DNA of 64,000 nucleotides from Archangium gephyra (GTDB lineage: Bacteria > Myxococcota > Myxococcia > Myxococcales > Myxococcaceae): positions 55,277 to 119,276 of the forward strand of contig QFQP01000025.1 in the NCBI GenBank assembly GCA_003243425.1, given 5' to 3'. The position numbers and the translations under genes are program-made. Numbering within the stretch: position 1 is the stretch's first letter; each line of letters opens with the position of its first letter. This document shows positions 55,506 to 64,000 of this stretch, piece by piece. The notes under the pieces were generated by a model that saw nothing but the letters and a program-made list of their open reading frames with translations, ran no database searches and was not told the DNA's origin.

Positions 55506-56017
55506 CGCCGGTACCGATACACGGGCGTGCGGTACAGGTCATCGGACTTCACGGTGAGCTCCGGTTCACGCCCCCGCCACGCGAAGGTGTGCGTCACCAC
55601 GAAGGCCCCGGGTCGCAGCTCTGCGTCAAAGCGCGGCGCCAGCTGCGTCATGGCCCCGGGCCACAGGTAGGCGAGCACCAGCGACGATGACGCGAGCGCT
55701 GCGTCACGAAAATCTCCGAAGCGCAGCATGAGGTTGGGCCGTCGCTGCACCTTCGCGCGCAACCAGCAGAACGCGAACGGCACCGGCGACGCTTCCCACG
55801 CGACCACGCGCGCCGTCGGCCGGGCCTTCGCCACCGCCCACGCCAGCGTTCCCCAGCCCGCGCCGAGCTCGGTGACTTCTCCGCTCAGCTCGGTGGGGAG
55901 CACCGACAGCACCGTCTTCAACACGCGCGGCGACGTCGGCATGGGCGAGATGCCGAGCCGCAACGAGCTCCAGATGATCGACGCGCCGGCGAGCGTGACG
56001 ATGGCGAGCAGAATCAC
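55502..56017 (-). CDS. Membrane-anchored class I methyltransferase-like protein
   Basis: 171 residues. A transmembrane N terminus is followed by a Rossmann motif ELGAGWGTLAW and VVAWEASPVPF, the first two S-adenosylmethionine motifs. The chain is short, so only the core fold is present. The GTG at 56017 overlaps the coiled-coil gene stop by four bases; a GTG one codon upstream is possible. Confidence 0.75.
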   Translation of the reverse strand: MILLAIVTLAGASIIWSSLRLGISPMPTSPRVLKTVLSVLPTELSGEVTELGAGWGTLAWAVAKARPTARVVAWEASPVPFAFCWLRAKVQRRPNLMLRFGDFRDAALASSSLVLAYLWPGAMTQLAPRFDAELRPGAFVVTHTFAWRGREPELTVKSDDLYRTPVYRYRR

Positions 56018-58980
56018 CACGCCGCGCGGATGCCGGCGAACGCGCCGACGAAGAGGCCGCCTCGCTGCGCGCCCGCAGGCCCGTCTGACGCGCGACCACC
56101 GACCACCGAAATGGTGAACGCCTTGTACGAGAACTCGATGTCGCCGGTGATGCGCAGCCAGTCGCTGACGATGAGGGGCGTCCAGTGCGCGTTGAACGAC
56201 AGCTTCATGTCGCGGTGATCGATGGGCGTCATCGAGATCGACGGGCCCACGCCGATGAGCAGCGGGCGCGTCTGCGCTTCCGACAGCGTCGAGAAGTTCA
56301 GGTAGCGGAAGTCACCGGCGACGCCGAAGCCGAAGAAGCTGAAGAAGTAGCGGGCGGTGACGAGGCCCTCCACCGTGAAGACCGGCGCTGCCGAGGCCGT
56401 GCCCCAGAAGCGGCCGAGCGCGCGCAGCTCGACGCCATTGGCGAGGCCCTTGGCCGGAGCCGTCTGCCAGAAGCCGAAGGTCATCGAGCCCTGGCCGCCG
56501 AACGCGCCACCACCCGCAGCGCCGGCGGTGTCTGAGGGGTTGAACTGCAGCAGGCCGCCACCGGCGGTGAGCGCGAGCGCGATGAAGCCACGTTCGTCGC
56601 TGTCATCGATCACGATGCCGTCGGCGAGGATCTTCGCCTCGGTGCGGCCCCGATCTGCGTCCTCCACGGCCTTCTGCGCGTCGGCGGCTTCCTTCACGGC
56701 CTGCGCGGCGGTCGCCGGGCTCTGCGCGACGGCCTTCGCCGCGGCGGCCTTCGCACGTTCGGCGACGTCCACGGCGGTGCGGTACCGGTCCTCCGCGTCT
56801 TCCACGAGCTTCTTCTTGTGAGCGCGCTGCTCCTTCTTCTTCGCTTCGCGCTCTTCGACGGTCTTTCGGTCCGCAGCGGCGCGGTACTCACGGTCCTTCT
56901 GCAGCTCGAGCTCGGCGGCGGCGCGCGCGGCCTGCTCCGCAGTCTCCTTGGCCAGCCGTTCGGCGGTCTCGGCGTCGGCGCGCTCCTTCTCCCACGTCTC
57001 CTGCGCTTCCCGGCTCGCCTTCTCGGTGGCCTCGGCTTCCTTGCGAGCGGCTTCGGCGCGCGCCTGCTCGGCCTTCACCTTCTCTTCGGCTTCTTCACGC
57101 ACGCGCTTGGCCTCGGAGGCGCGGGCGCGCGCGGCCTCGGCGGCTTCGGCTTCCTTCTTCGCGCGCTCTTCGGCGTTCAGCCTCTTGAGCGCGTTCTCTT
57201 CGGCGGCGCGCTGTTGGGCGATGGCCGCGGCCCGATCGCGCTCGGCCTTCTCTTCAGCAGCGATGCGCGCCGCGGCTGACGCCACGATGGCCGCGCGTGC
57301 AGCCTGGGCGGCCTCGGCTTCCTTCTTCGCGCGCTGCTCGGCGGAGAGCTGCTGGGCGCGCGCTTCTTCGGCCAGGCGCTGCGCTTCCTGTCGCGCGGCG
57401 ATCTGCTGCGCGGCCTTCTCATCGGCGGCCTTCTGCGCGAGGGCGGCGCTCTCGGCGGCCTTCTTCGCGTCGTCGGCGATCTGCTTCTCGCGCGCGAGGC
57501 GCTCCTGCGCGTTCAACTTGTTGCGGTTGGCGTCTTCGGCGCGGCGCGCGGCCTCCTGGGCGGCGAGCTGCTCCTGACGACGCAGCGCTTCGATCTCCTG
57601 TTGTGCGGCCAGCGCCGCGGCCGCCGCAGCGACCGCCGCGGCCTCCGACGACGCCTTCTTCTTCGCGGCTTCATCGGCAGCGGCGCGCGCGGCCTGCGAC
57701 TTCTCGCGCTCGACGCGCGCCTGCTCCTGCGCGCGCGCCTGACCTTCCTTCAACGCCGCGAGCTCCTTCTGCGCGAGCGCCGCGTCGTCACGGGCCTTCA
57801 ACGCGAGGGCCTCCGCGGCGCGCTGCTCGGTGAGCGCACGTTCGGTCTCCCGCCGCGCCTCGGCCGCCCGCGCGACCTCCGCCGCGGCCAGGGCCTCTGC
57901 CGCGCGCTTCGCCCTGGCGGCGTCTTCGGTCCTCAACGCCGCGGCGTCGGCTGCTTCCTTCTCTCTGCGCGCGGCGACCTCGGCGAGCCGCGTGGCCTCC
58001 GCGGCGTCACGTGCCACGCGCTGGGCGGCGATCGCCTGCTCCTTGAAGCGCAGGGCATCGGCCTCCGCGGCCTCCGACGCCTTCAACGACGCGGCTGCCG
58101 CGCGGGCCGCGTCTTCATTGGCGCGCTTCTCGGCCGCCGCGCGCTCCTCCGCCGAGGCACGCAGCCGCACCGACTCCTCGTACTGGCGCTTCGAGATCGC
58201 CGCCTGCTCGCGGGCCTTCACTTCCTCCTGCTCGGCGGCGACCCGCGCCTTCTCGGCGGCCTCCGCGGCACGCGCTGCGGCCACTGCCGACTCGCGTTCC
58301 CGCGCCGCGGTCTCTTCGGCCGACAGCTGCCGGGCGCGCGCGTCATTGGCGGCGGCGAGCGCGAGGGCGGCGGCGGCCTTTTCCTTCTCGGCCTCCACTT
58401 CGGCGGCGACGCGCGCGGTCTCGGCCGCGGCGGCCATGGCGCGCGACTCGTCGGCGAGCTGCTTCTCACGGGCAACCTTCGCGGCCGCCGTCTGCGCGGC
58501 GCGCGCCTTCACCGCGTCGTCGGTCGAAGGCGTGACGGTGCACCTGGTGAGCGCCTCGTTGGCCCACGCGAGGTACGCCGAGTATTCGAAGGCCAGCGAG
58601 TTGCGCAGCACGTGCACCTCGCGCGCGCGGTTGAGCAGCTCACGCAAGGGCAACACGCCGGTGGGGCAGGTGGTGGCGGCGAGCGCAGGCGGGGGCGCCC
58701 ACAGGCGCGACGTCTCGAAGGCCTCGCCGCGGTACGGCGTGTCGAGGTCGGCGATGTAGAGCGCGTCGTAGAAGGGCTCGGCGGGGATGGCGAGGGTGCA
58801 CGCCTCGAGCTCGGCGGTGCAGGCGGCTCCAGACTGGGCGCAGGTGAGCGCGGCTTCGATCGCCAGCACCCGCGCGCCGTCACGCTGCGCGATGGCCTGC
58901 AGCGCCTCGAGCGGGTGCGTCGAAGGCGTGGGGCAGGCGGGGCTTTGCTGCAGAACGAGTGCGAGCACGAGCGCGGTCAT
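56014..58980 (-). CDS. 988-residue coiled-coil envelope protein with beta-barrel-like C terminus
   Basis: Signal peptide (about 17 residues) and a Cys-containing N-terminal domain (20-165) are followed by an uninterrupted Ala/Glu/Lys/Arg coiled coil from about 170 to 760, in which AEERAKKEAEAAEAAR-type stretches recur. The last roughly 200 residues are Gly/Phe-rich and beta-like (GFIALALTAGGGLLQF; FSFFGFGVAGDFRYL), as in outer-membrane barrels. The TolA-like helix could span the periplasm. It lies upstream of the methyltransferase. The start ATG at 58980 is the first giving a signal peptide. Confidence 0.85.
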   Translation of the reverse strand: MTALVLALVLQQSPACPTPSTHPLEALQAIAQRDGARVLAIEAALTCAQSGAACTAELEACTLAIPAEPFYDALYIADLDTPYRGEAFETSRLWAPPPALAATTCPTGVLPLRELLNRAREVHVLRNSLAFEYSAYLAWANEALTRCTVTPSTDDAVKARAAQTAAAKVAREKQLADESRAMAAAAETARVAAEVEAEKEKAAAALALAAANDARARQLSAEETAARERESAVAAARAAEAAEKARVAAEQEEVKAREQAAISKRQYEESVRLRASAEERAAAEKRANEDAARAAAASLKASEAAEADALRFKEQAIAAQRVARDAAEATRLAEVAARREKEAADAAALRTEDAARAKRAAEALAAAEVARAAEARRETERALTEQRAAEALALKARDDAALAQKELAALKEGQARAQEQARVEREKSQAARAAADEAAKKKASSEAAAVAAAAAALAAQQEIEALRRQEQLAAQEAARRAEDANRNKLNAQERLAREKQIADDAKKAAESAALAQKAADEKAAQQIAARQEAQRLAEEARAQQLSAEQRAKKEAEAAQAARAAIVASAAARIAAEEKAERDRAAAIAQQRAAEENALKRLNAEERAKKEAEAAEAARARASEAKRVREEAEEKVKAEQARAEAARKEAEATEKASREAQETWEKERADAETAERLAKETAEQAARAAAELELQKDREYRAAADRKTVEEREAKKKEQRAHKKKLVEDAEDRYRTAVDVAERAKAAAAKAVAQSPATAAQAVKEAADAQKAVEDADRGRTEAKILADGIVIDDSDERGFIALALTAGGGLLQFNPSDTAGAAGGGAFGGQGSMTFGFWQTAPAKGLANGVELRALGRFWGTASAAPVFTVEGLVTARYFFSFFGFGVAGDFRYLNFSTLSEAQTRPLLIGVGPSISMTPIDHRDMKLSFNAHWTPLIVSDWLRITGDIEFSYKAFTISVVGGRASDGPAGAQRGGLFVGAFAGIRAAW

Positions 58981-59085
58981 GTGGCCGGAGGCTGCCACGC
59001 GCGGCGCGATGACCAAGCAGGAATCCACGCGTGCGGCGACATGCGACATGTGGTGCCGCGCGAAGGTGTTGGTTAGTCGTGGCGC

Positions 59086-60120
59086 ATGGAATTCCGACGA
59101 CTCGGCAACAGTGGCTTGAAGGTCCCCGTTCTCTCGCTGGGCACGGGAGGGTTCGGAGGGAAGGGCGACTTCTTCAAGGGCTTCGGCTCGACGGACGCGA
59201 CGGAAGCGCGGCGCATGGTGGACATCGCGATGGACGCGGGCGTGACGCTCTTCGACTCGGCCGACGTGTATTCGCACGGGCTGGCGGAAGAGATTCTGGG
59301 GAGCGCGCTCAAAGGCCGGCGGCACGACGCGCTCATCTCGACCAAGGCGACCTTCACGTGGGGCCCGACGGTGAACGACGTAGGCAGCTCGCGGCATCAC
59401 CTGCTCAACAGCGTGGAGCGCGCGCTCAAGCGGCTGGGCACCGACTACCTCGACATCTTCATCCTCCACGGCTTCGACGCGATGACGCCGGTGGAGGAGA
59501 CGTTGCGGACGCTGGACGACCTCGTGACCTCGGGGAAGGTGCGGTACCTGGGCGCGTCGAACTTCTCGGGGTGGCACCTGATGAAGTCGCTGGCGGCCAG
59601 CGAGAAGCACGGGTGGAGCCGCTACGTGGTGCACCAGGCGTACTACTCGCTGGTGGGCCGCGAGTTCGAATGGGAGCTGATGCCGCTGGGCCTCGATCAG
59701 GGCGTGGGCACGATGGTGTGGAGCCCGCTGGGCTGGGGCCGGTTGACGGGCAAGCTGCGCCGCGGGGCTCCGAAGCCGGAGGTGTCCCGGTTGAACTCGC
59801 AGTCGACGAAGGACGGCGGGCCGCCGGTGCCGGAAGAGCACCTGTTCAAGGTGGTCGACGCGCTCGACGAGGTGGCGAAGGAGACGGGGAAGTCGGTGCC
59901 GCAGATCGCGCTCAACTGGGTGTTGAGCCGGCCGGGCGTGTCGAACGTGATCGTTGGGGCGCGGAATGAAGAGCAGTTGCAGGCCAACCTGGGAGCGATT
60001 GGCTGGTCACTGACGGCGGAGCAGGTGGCGAAGCTCGATGCGGCGAGTGCGGTGGTGAAGACGTATCCGTATTGGCATCAGAGCCAGTTCAAGTCTCGCA
60101 ACCCGTTCCCGGTTGGGTGA
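59086..60120 (+). CDS. Aldo/keto reductase
   Basis: 344 residues, NADPH-dependent carbonyl reductase fold. The catalytic Asp and Tyr lie in FDSADVYSHG, Lys in ISTKATF, and His in FILHGFD; VGARNEEQLQANLGAI is the cofactor-binding end. It resembles stress-type AKRs (YakC/YajO-like). Substrate unknown. Its stop is 13 bases from the convergent HEPN-like gene. Confidence 0.93.
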   Translation: MEFRRLGNSGLKVPVLSLGTGGFGGKGDFFKGFGSTDATEARRMVDIAMDAGVTLFDSADVYSHGLAEEILGSALKGRRHDALISTKATFTWGPTVNDVGSSRHHLLNSVERALKRLGTDYLDIFILHGFDAMTPVEETLRTLDDLVTSGKVRYLGASNFSGWHLMKSLAASEKHGWSRYVVHQAYYSLVGREFEWELMPLGLDQGVGTMVWSPLGWGRLTGKLRRGAPKPEVSRLNSQSTKDGGPPVPEEHLFKVVDALDEVAKETGKSVPQIALNWVLSRPGVSNVIVGARNEEQLQANLGAIGWSLTAEQVAKLDAASAVVKTYPYWHQSQFKSRNPFPVG

Positions 60121-60132
60121 ACTGCTCAATGT

Positions 60133-61212
60133 TCAGTGGCGAATTCGCGTCGGCGGCACGTTTTCGAACCAGACCGAGTTCCAAAGGTGCAAGCAGTTCT
60201 CGCCGAACCAAGACGACCACGACTTGGGTGAACGCTCGACATGCTGAAGGTGCGGATCGCGAGCGAGCGCACAAATCAGCCTGACGACAACATTGTGAAC
60301 GTGCTCTATGTCGTCCTCGAAGATTTCACCGAAGTCCGCCCATTTGCCGACACTCGGATGCGCCCCGAAGCTCGAACGCATCTGGTTGAGTAGCACGAGT
60401 TCGAAGTGCTCGTCAGGACGCAGATACCGGTCTGCCAACTCTTTTCGATCTATTCGTGCCGCACCGGTGGTCGCGCAAACCATTTGCATGGCGACAGAGA
60501 CGATACCGTCGAGCGCGGTCACGAATTCTTCGGCATAGCCATCGTTTAGTAGGTTTAGGCTCCGGATGTATGTGAATACAATTCGATGAGTTGCGGGGTG
60601 TAGGCAGTTTAGCGTTGTTGCTAATGAGTGCGCGCTGCGTGCCCGCGTCGAACGCGACCGCGCAGTGCTCTTCTGGAGCGCGAGTTTTAGACGCGCAGCG
60701 TCTTCAGTCCTGGCGTCCTCCTTCGTTGTGCGAATCAAACTCATGTCTCCGAATCGTGCCTCAATGGGCTGTCGGTACATGAGTGCGATGGCGCCAAGCA
60801 TGTCTGCCGCCCTACTGCGGAACACATACTGGCTTGCGAAGTGAAAGAACGTGGAGACGAGGTCGTTGGCGTCGGCGTCGCGAGACAACTCGCGCCATCC
60901 ACTAGTCCAGTCGGGAATGACGGCGACTGCCCACGACTTGCCGCGGCCTTCGGCAAGCCACGCTGACTCAAGCTCAATCGCAAGTGTCGGCGGCCGTGGT
61001 GAGAGTTCACGTGCGACGACTTCGACGAATTTATCACGCTTCGGCAGTTCAACTTCAATCGCACGGCGCAGTGTTTGGGGGAATCGGCGGAGGGAAGCCG
61101 GCGAGCATGCGGAATGAGCCCGTGCCCAGCTTGTGAATTTTGACACAAACGCGTTTGTGTTAATCGAAGTTGTTGTCGCAGAGTGTCCGCCTGCCGTCTT
61201 GATGTGGCTCAT
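60133..61212 (-). CDS. HEPN-like protein of a PIN/P-loop NTPase cassette
   Basis: 359 residues, unrecognised over most of its length. The helical C-terminal third contains RSSFGAH (Arg279, His285), an R-x5-H arrangement of the kind that forms the RNase site of HEPN domains, in a context of LLNQMRSSFGAHPSVGKWADF followed by long helices. The N-terminal half has no motif that I recognise. Codon use is less GC-biased than in the rest of the window. It starts 10 bases after the NTPase gene stop, so translation is coupled. HEPN assignment is tentative. Confidence 0.6.
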   Translation of the reverse strand: MSHIKTAGGHSATTTSINTNAFVSKFTSWARAHSACSPASLRRFPQTLRRAIEVELPKRDKFVEVVARELSPRPPTLAIELESAWLAEGRGKSWAVAVIPDWTSGWRELSRDADANDLVSTFFHFASQYVFRSRAADMLGAIALMYRQPIEARFGDMSLIRTTKEDARTEDAARLKLALQKSTARSRSTRARSAHSLATTLNCLHPATHRIVFTYIRSLNLLNDGYAEEFVTALDGIVSVAMQMVCATTGAARIDRKELADRYLRPDEHFELVLLNQMRSSFGAHPSVGKWADFGEIFEDDIEHVHNVVVRLICALARDPHLQHVERSPKSWSSWFGENCLHLWNSVWFENVPPTRIRH

Positions 61213-61222
61213 TGGTGACCCG

Positions 61223-63046
61223 TTACTCAGTCAAGAGTCTGATCAGGTGGCTGATTGTAGAGTCCCAATACGTCTTGGCGGCTTTGGTGACGACCTCAAA
61301 TCGATCTTGGTTGCTTTGCATTCGTCCTGCGAAGGCGTCGTCGATCGCCTCCACGTACCTGCGACCGCCGCGCTTAGCCGGACTTCCCCAATAGCTCTCG
61401 CAGCGGGTCCAGTATTTATCGTCTTGGCGCAGTTCACTTCGGTAGTTCTGTTCGGTGAGGCTCTCCGAGCCGTCAAGTGCCTTCGCCGAGCGGAGCTTTA
61501 ACTCGCGCATGACGAGGTTTGACAAGTCGTTGATTTCGCTCGTCGTGTGCTCGCTGCGAATCGCGCTTAGAGCACCAGTGATATACTCAAGCTTCGGTGC
61601 GACAGCCTCGGTGAGAGCTCTGCGCTCAGCGGATGCAATGCCTTCGTAAATATTGAATTTCTCGTAGTCCCCGTGCCGGCTTGTTGATGCGCGGAGAGTG
61701 GGCGGCTTGGTGGTTCGAATGTCCTCGCGAATCTTCGGAAGAAGTGATCGAGCGTCGAAATTGATGTTCCGAATGGACTCGAGTTCGTCGCGGAGTTTCT
61801 TGCGCGCGACGGCGTCTCGTTCTCGATTCTTGCTTGCTTCGATGACTGCGATGAACCGCTTTGCTTCGTCTTCTATCGCGCCATACTCTCGCTGATACTT
61901 CTTCACGATCTGTTCAGCGATCGATGCCACGGCGGCGTGCGCAGTTTCCAGCGTGTCTGGGGCCGTGTTCTTCGCGTCGAAGACCTCGATGTGAAGGCTG
62001 TCTGCACCAATCTCCACGAGCTTGTTCGTTGCCTGGGCCTTCTTTTCACGAATAGCGTCCCGAGGGTCGTCGTAGGGGTCGCCTGAGATGTTGAGCACCT
62101 CTTGAATTTCTGACTGCCGGGCTAGCGCCAGCACCAAGCTCCGATCGGTCAGATCTGCAAGCCCGGTCGCGTTTGTTGCTTTGTAGTGTCTCAGTATCTC
62201 GATAGTCGGTTTGTCCGGTGCCGAGTTGAATCGCGTGCAGAATATGCATACCGTTCGAGGGTCCCTCATGGTCTCATCAAGGTCTCGTCGCGCGACGTGG
62301 ACGTCGATTCCGCGCGTGTCAATGATCCTTGAAACGACGGAGAGCAGAGGAATCAACGACGATGTAAGTTGGAGCTCTATTTCTTGCGGATATGGTGCTG
62401 TTTCGTTCAGGCCGAAGTTGAGTTCTTTGACGACCTTTCGGATCGCTTCTCGGGCGGCGGCGGGCTCGTCGCCAAGAGGGAAGTCAGTAGTCCTTCGTTC
62501 CCCAAGCTTCGCTCTCAGAATCAGATTCGCTGCCAGTTGAGTGACAGCTGCATCTGGTTCGTTCTCTGCAATAGCTTGCTGAACAATCTCTGCGAGAACG
62601 GTGGGCTCTCCCGCTGACGCCATGTTGAGAAGATGCTTCTTCACCTCCTGGGGGAATGCTTCCACGCCTTCAGCCAGTTCGTCGCGCTTCACGAGCGACT
62701 CGGCGAGCAGATGAAATAGAGCTGTCACCTCGTCTAGCGGGGCTGGGATGACGCGGGCGATGTTGTTCGCTCCGGCAGTAATCGACACTTGGCACAGAGT
62801 CGTTCGTCCTGAACCGGACGGCAAAAGGCTCCCCTTGCTATCAGCGAGCCCGACAAGTCGCGAGATAGCGGTTGTCTTTCCGGCCCCCACTTCCCCGATG
62901 AACGCGATCGTCAGTGACTTGGTCGTTCGAAGATCGTGGAGGCGTTTCAACTGCTCGCCGTATGTGCGTAGCTTCTCGGTGTGCTCGCCAGCATCCGGCG
63001 TCGTGAGTTCGTCGATCCGTTCGATGAGGTTCTTGGTCGGGTTCAT
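61223..63046 (-). CDS. Dynamin-like P-loop NTPase
   Basis: 607 residues. Walker A GEVGAGKTT (51-59), a switch-like SGSGRTTLCQVSI (77-89), Walker B/G3 DTRG (243-246) and a mostly helical remainder (300-600) match large GTPases of the dynamin superfamily; no NKxD guanine-specificity motif is evident, so ATP use cannot be excluded. No transmembrane helix. It is the central gene of the minus-strand cassette and has the same non-native composition. Confidence 0.75.
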   Translation of the reverse strand: MNPTKNLIERIDELTTPDAGEHTEKLRTYGEQLKRLHDLRTTKSLTIAFIGEVGAGKTTAISRLVGLADSKGSLLPSGSGRTTLCQVSITAGANNIARVIPAPLDEVTALFHLLAESLVKRDELAEGVEAFPQEVKKHLLNMASAGEPTVLAEIVQQAIAENEPDAAVTQLAANLILRAKLGERRTTDFPLGDEPAAAREAIRKVVKELNFGLNETAPYPQEIELQLTSSLIPLLSVVSRIIDTRGIDVHVARRDLDETMRDPRTVCIFCTRFNSAPDKPTIEILRHYKATNATGLADLTDRSLVLALARQSEIQEVLNISGDPYDDPRDAIREKKAQATNKLVEIGADSLHIEVFDAKNTAPDTLETAHAAVASIAEQIVKKYQREYGAIEDEAKRFIAVIEASKNRERDAVARKKLRDELESIRNINFDARSLLPKIREDIRTTKPPTLRASTSRHGDYEKFNIYEGIASAERRALTEAVAPKLEYITGALSAIRSEHTTSEINDLSNLVMRELKLRSAKALDGSESLTEQNYRSELRQDDKYWTRCESYWGSPAKRGGRRYVEAIDDAFAGRMQSNQDRFEVVTKAAKTYWDSTISHLIRLLTE

Positions 63047-63109
63047 GAGTTGCCGGGCGTGGGTGGACAGTGTGGGGTAGCTGAGATGGTCAGTCTGAAA
63101 TGCGGGCGT

Positions 63110-63961
63110 TTAGTCTGGCGGACGAAGTACTCGGATGCTGGTCCATGTCTCACCTTTACGTTCTTGATATTGTTCAAGCTTGAACGTCAGACCGCATCCC
63201 CCCTCACACTCAACCTCCCCTTCGGGCCCGCTGTAAATGCCAGTGATCTCGCCGCAGGTTCTGCAGTGAATGCTGGTGCTAGTGCACCAATCGCAGACTC
63301 CTGTTTCGTACAGCGACTCCGGGTCAACGGCACTTGCCGGCGTCTTCTTTCGCGACCATTCCACCATCGGTGGGCTGTGATCCTCGCCAGGGTCGCAGAC
63401 CGTGCACACCGTTCGGTCGTCGTCCCAGTCATCGAATTCGCCGAGCATGTGCTCGATTCGCTGCGCTGCGGCTGAGTCTTCTGCCGATATAGGGTGTGTG
63501 CTGGCTTGACGGTTTGATTTTTGCCAGTCTTGAAAGTCCTTGATTCCCGCGGCCAGTGTGTTGTGGACCCGAATGTCCGTGGTGTTCGTTCGTGTCCTTA
63601 ATTCTCGACTTAGTAGCGCGTTGAGAATTAGCTGCCCGTTTAGTTTTGTCGCATAGTCGGTGTCTCTCGAGATGATCCAAATTGGGCCGATTGTCAGCTG
63701 CTCGATAAATTGCTGCCAGATTATTTGGTCGCCCAACGGGTCGTTCGGTTTACCGGGTGGATTTCCTCGCTCTTTGCGTTCCCGAGCGCGTTGCAGAACT
63801 GGTTCTGAAGGTGCGATCGCCCTGGCAAAGAGCGGCTCGAGTGCCCGTGATGTTGCGTCCATGCCTGACGATAGTTCTCGCAGATATGTTTGGCCTTCTC
63901 TGTGTCCCTCCAGTCTGAGTCGAGGCGATCTCAAAATTGCCTCAAGAGAATTACCGAGCAA
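63110..63961 (-). CDS. PIN-like (DUF4935-type) protein with zinc ribbon
   Basis: 283 residues from the TTG at 63961, which is uncertain. GNPPGKPNDPLGDQIIWQQFIE and WIISRDTDYA (77-103) correspond to the second half of a DUF4935-type PIN RNase (GDxxIW and SxDxDF metal-site motifs); the first metal-binding Asp of a PIN domain is not visible. The C-terminal part is a zinc-ribbon array (Cys186/189, 223/226, 233/236, 252/256). The frame is closed by a stop 30 bases upstream, so the true N terminus may be missing, frameshifted or beyond the window. First gene of the cassette. Confidence 0.65.
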   Translation of the reverse strand: MLGNSLEAILRSPRLRLEGHREGQTYLRELSSGMDATSRALEPLFARAIAPSEPVLQRARERKERGNPPGKPNDPLGDQIIWQQFIEQLTIGPIWIISRDTDYATKLNGQLILNALLSRELRTRTNTTDIRVHNTLAAGIKDFQDWQKSNRQASTHPISAEDSAAAQRIEHMLGEFDDWDDDRTVCTVCDPGEDHSPPMVEWSRKKTPASAVDPESLYETGVCDWCTSTSIHCRTCGEITGIYSGPEGEVECEGGCGLTFKLEQYQERKGETWTSIRVLRPPD

Positions 63962-64000
63962 GCAATGTGTAGGAAGCCGAGGAAGTTCTCAGCCTTGCGC

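Noticed and set aside
57601..59076. Leu/Arg/Gly-rich plus-strand open frame opposite the coiled-coil gene
   Set aside because: Low-complexity mirror of Ala/Glu/Lys codons in the minus-strand gene.

Overview
The window is high-GC DNA from a Gram-negative predatory/social-type bacterium, most likely a myxobacterium (Myxococcota). The support is the mix of Hanks-type Ser/Thr kinases, an FHA-GAF-adenylate cyclase, many Cys-lipidated lipoproteins, DUF1592/DUF1552-type proteins, a bacterial SET protein, a histone H1-like Lys/Ala protein and frequent GTG starts with 1- or 4-base gene overlaps. This is a judgement from gene content; no rRNA or tRNA is present to confirm it.

Layout. 1-878: end of a P-loop ATPase. 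956-4518: 3-methylcrotonyl-CoA carboxylase subunits. 4.5-13.7 kb: lipoproteins, a kinase, a nuclease-fold protein, a diguanylate cyclase/receiver pair, OsmC and PPOX redox proteins, a SET protein and an ABC exporter. 14.5-19.9 kb: two-subunit FAD/[2Fe-2S] amine dehydrogenase and P5C dehydrogenase. 19.9-21.3 kb: Fur-family regulator with a DmeF-like cation exporter. 21.3-24.5 kb: Cys-repeat secreted protein and an ECF sigma/anti-sigma/STN membrane-protein operon. 24.6-33.6 kb: TruD, PilZ, a broken DUF1592-DUF1552 chimera, SUFU, FHA-cyclase and kinase, and a frameshifted lipoprotein. 33.7-38.4 kb: sigma-54 activator with an MBL hydrolase, YCII, DoxX-like and AlkA-like genes. 38.4-44.5 kb: an MCE/Mla lipid-transport cluster with two ATPases and two permeases. 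44.5-48.2 kb: HxlR-controlled hydrolase and an envelope/peptidase operon. 48.2-53.9 kb: UbiB-like kinase, then a three-gene exported operon (TPP decarboxylase, circularly permuted D-amino-acid oxidase, esterase lipoprotein). 53.9-59 kb: acetyltransferase with H1-like protein, small membrane proteins and a 988-residue coiled-coil envelope protein. 59-60.1 kb: aldo/keto reductase.

60.1-64 kb: base composition visibly drops and a compact three-gene minus-strand cassette appears: a PIN-like (DUF4935-type) zinc-ribbon protein, a dynamin-like P-loop NTPase and a HEPN-like protein with an R-x5-H motif. Two candidate RNases around a membrane/assembly-type NTPase, on foreign-looking DNA, make this the best candidate for an undescribed (probably defence) system. 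The second most striking item is the Tat-exported, circularly permuted D-amino-acid oxidase coupled to a 2-oxo-acid decarboxylase.

Two genes carry single-base homopolymer frameshifts, so either pseudogenization or sequencing error should be considered. No CRISPR array, insertion sequence, tRNA or rRNA was seen. No gap between genes exceeds about 300 bases.
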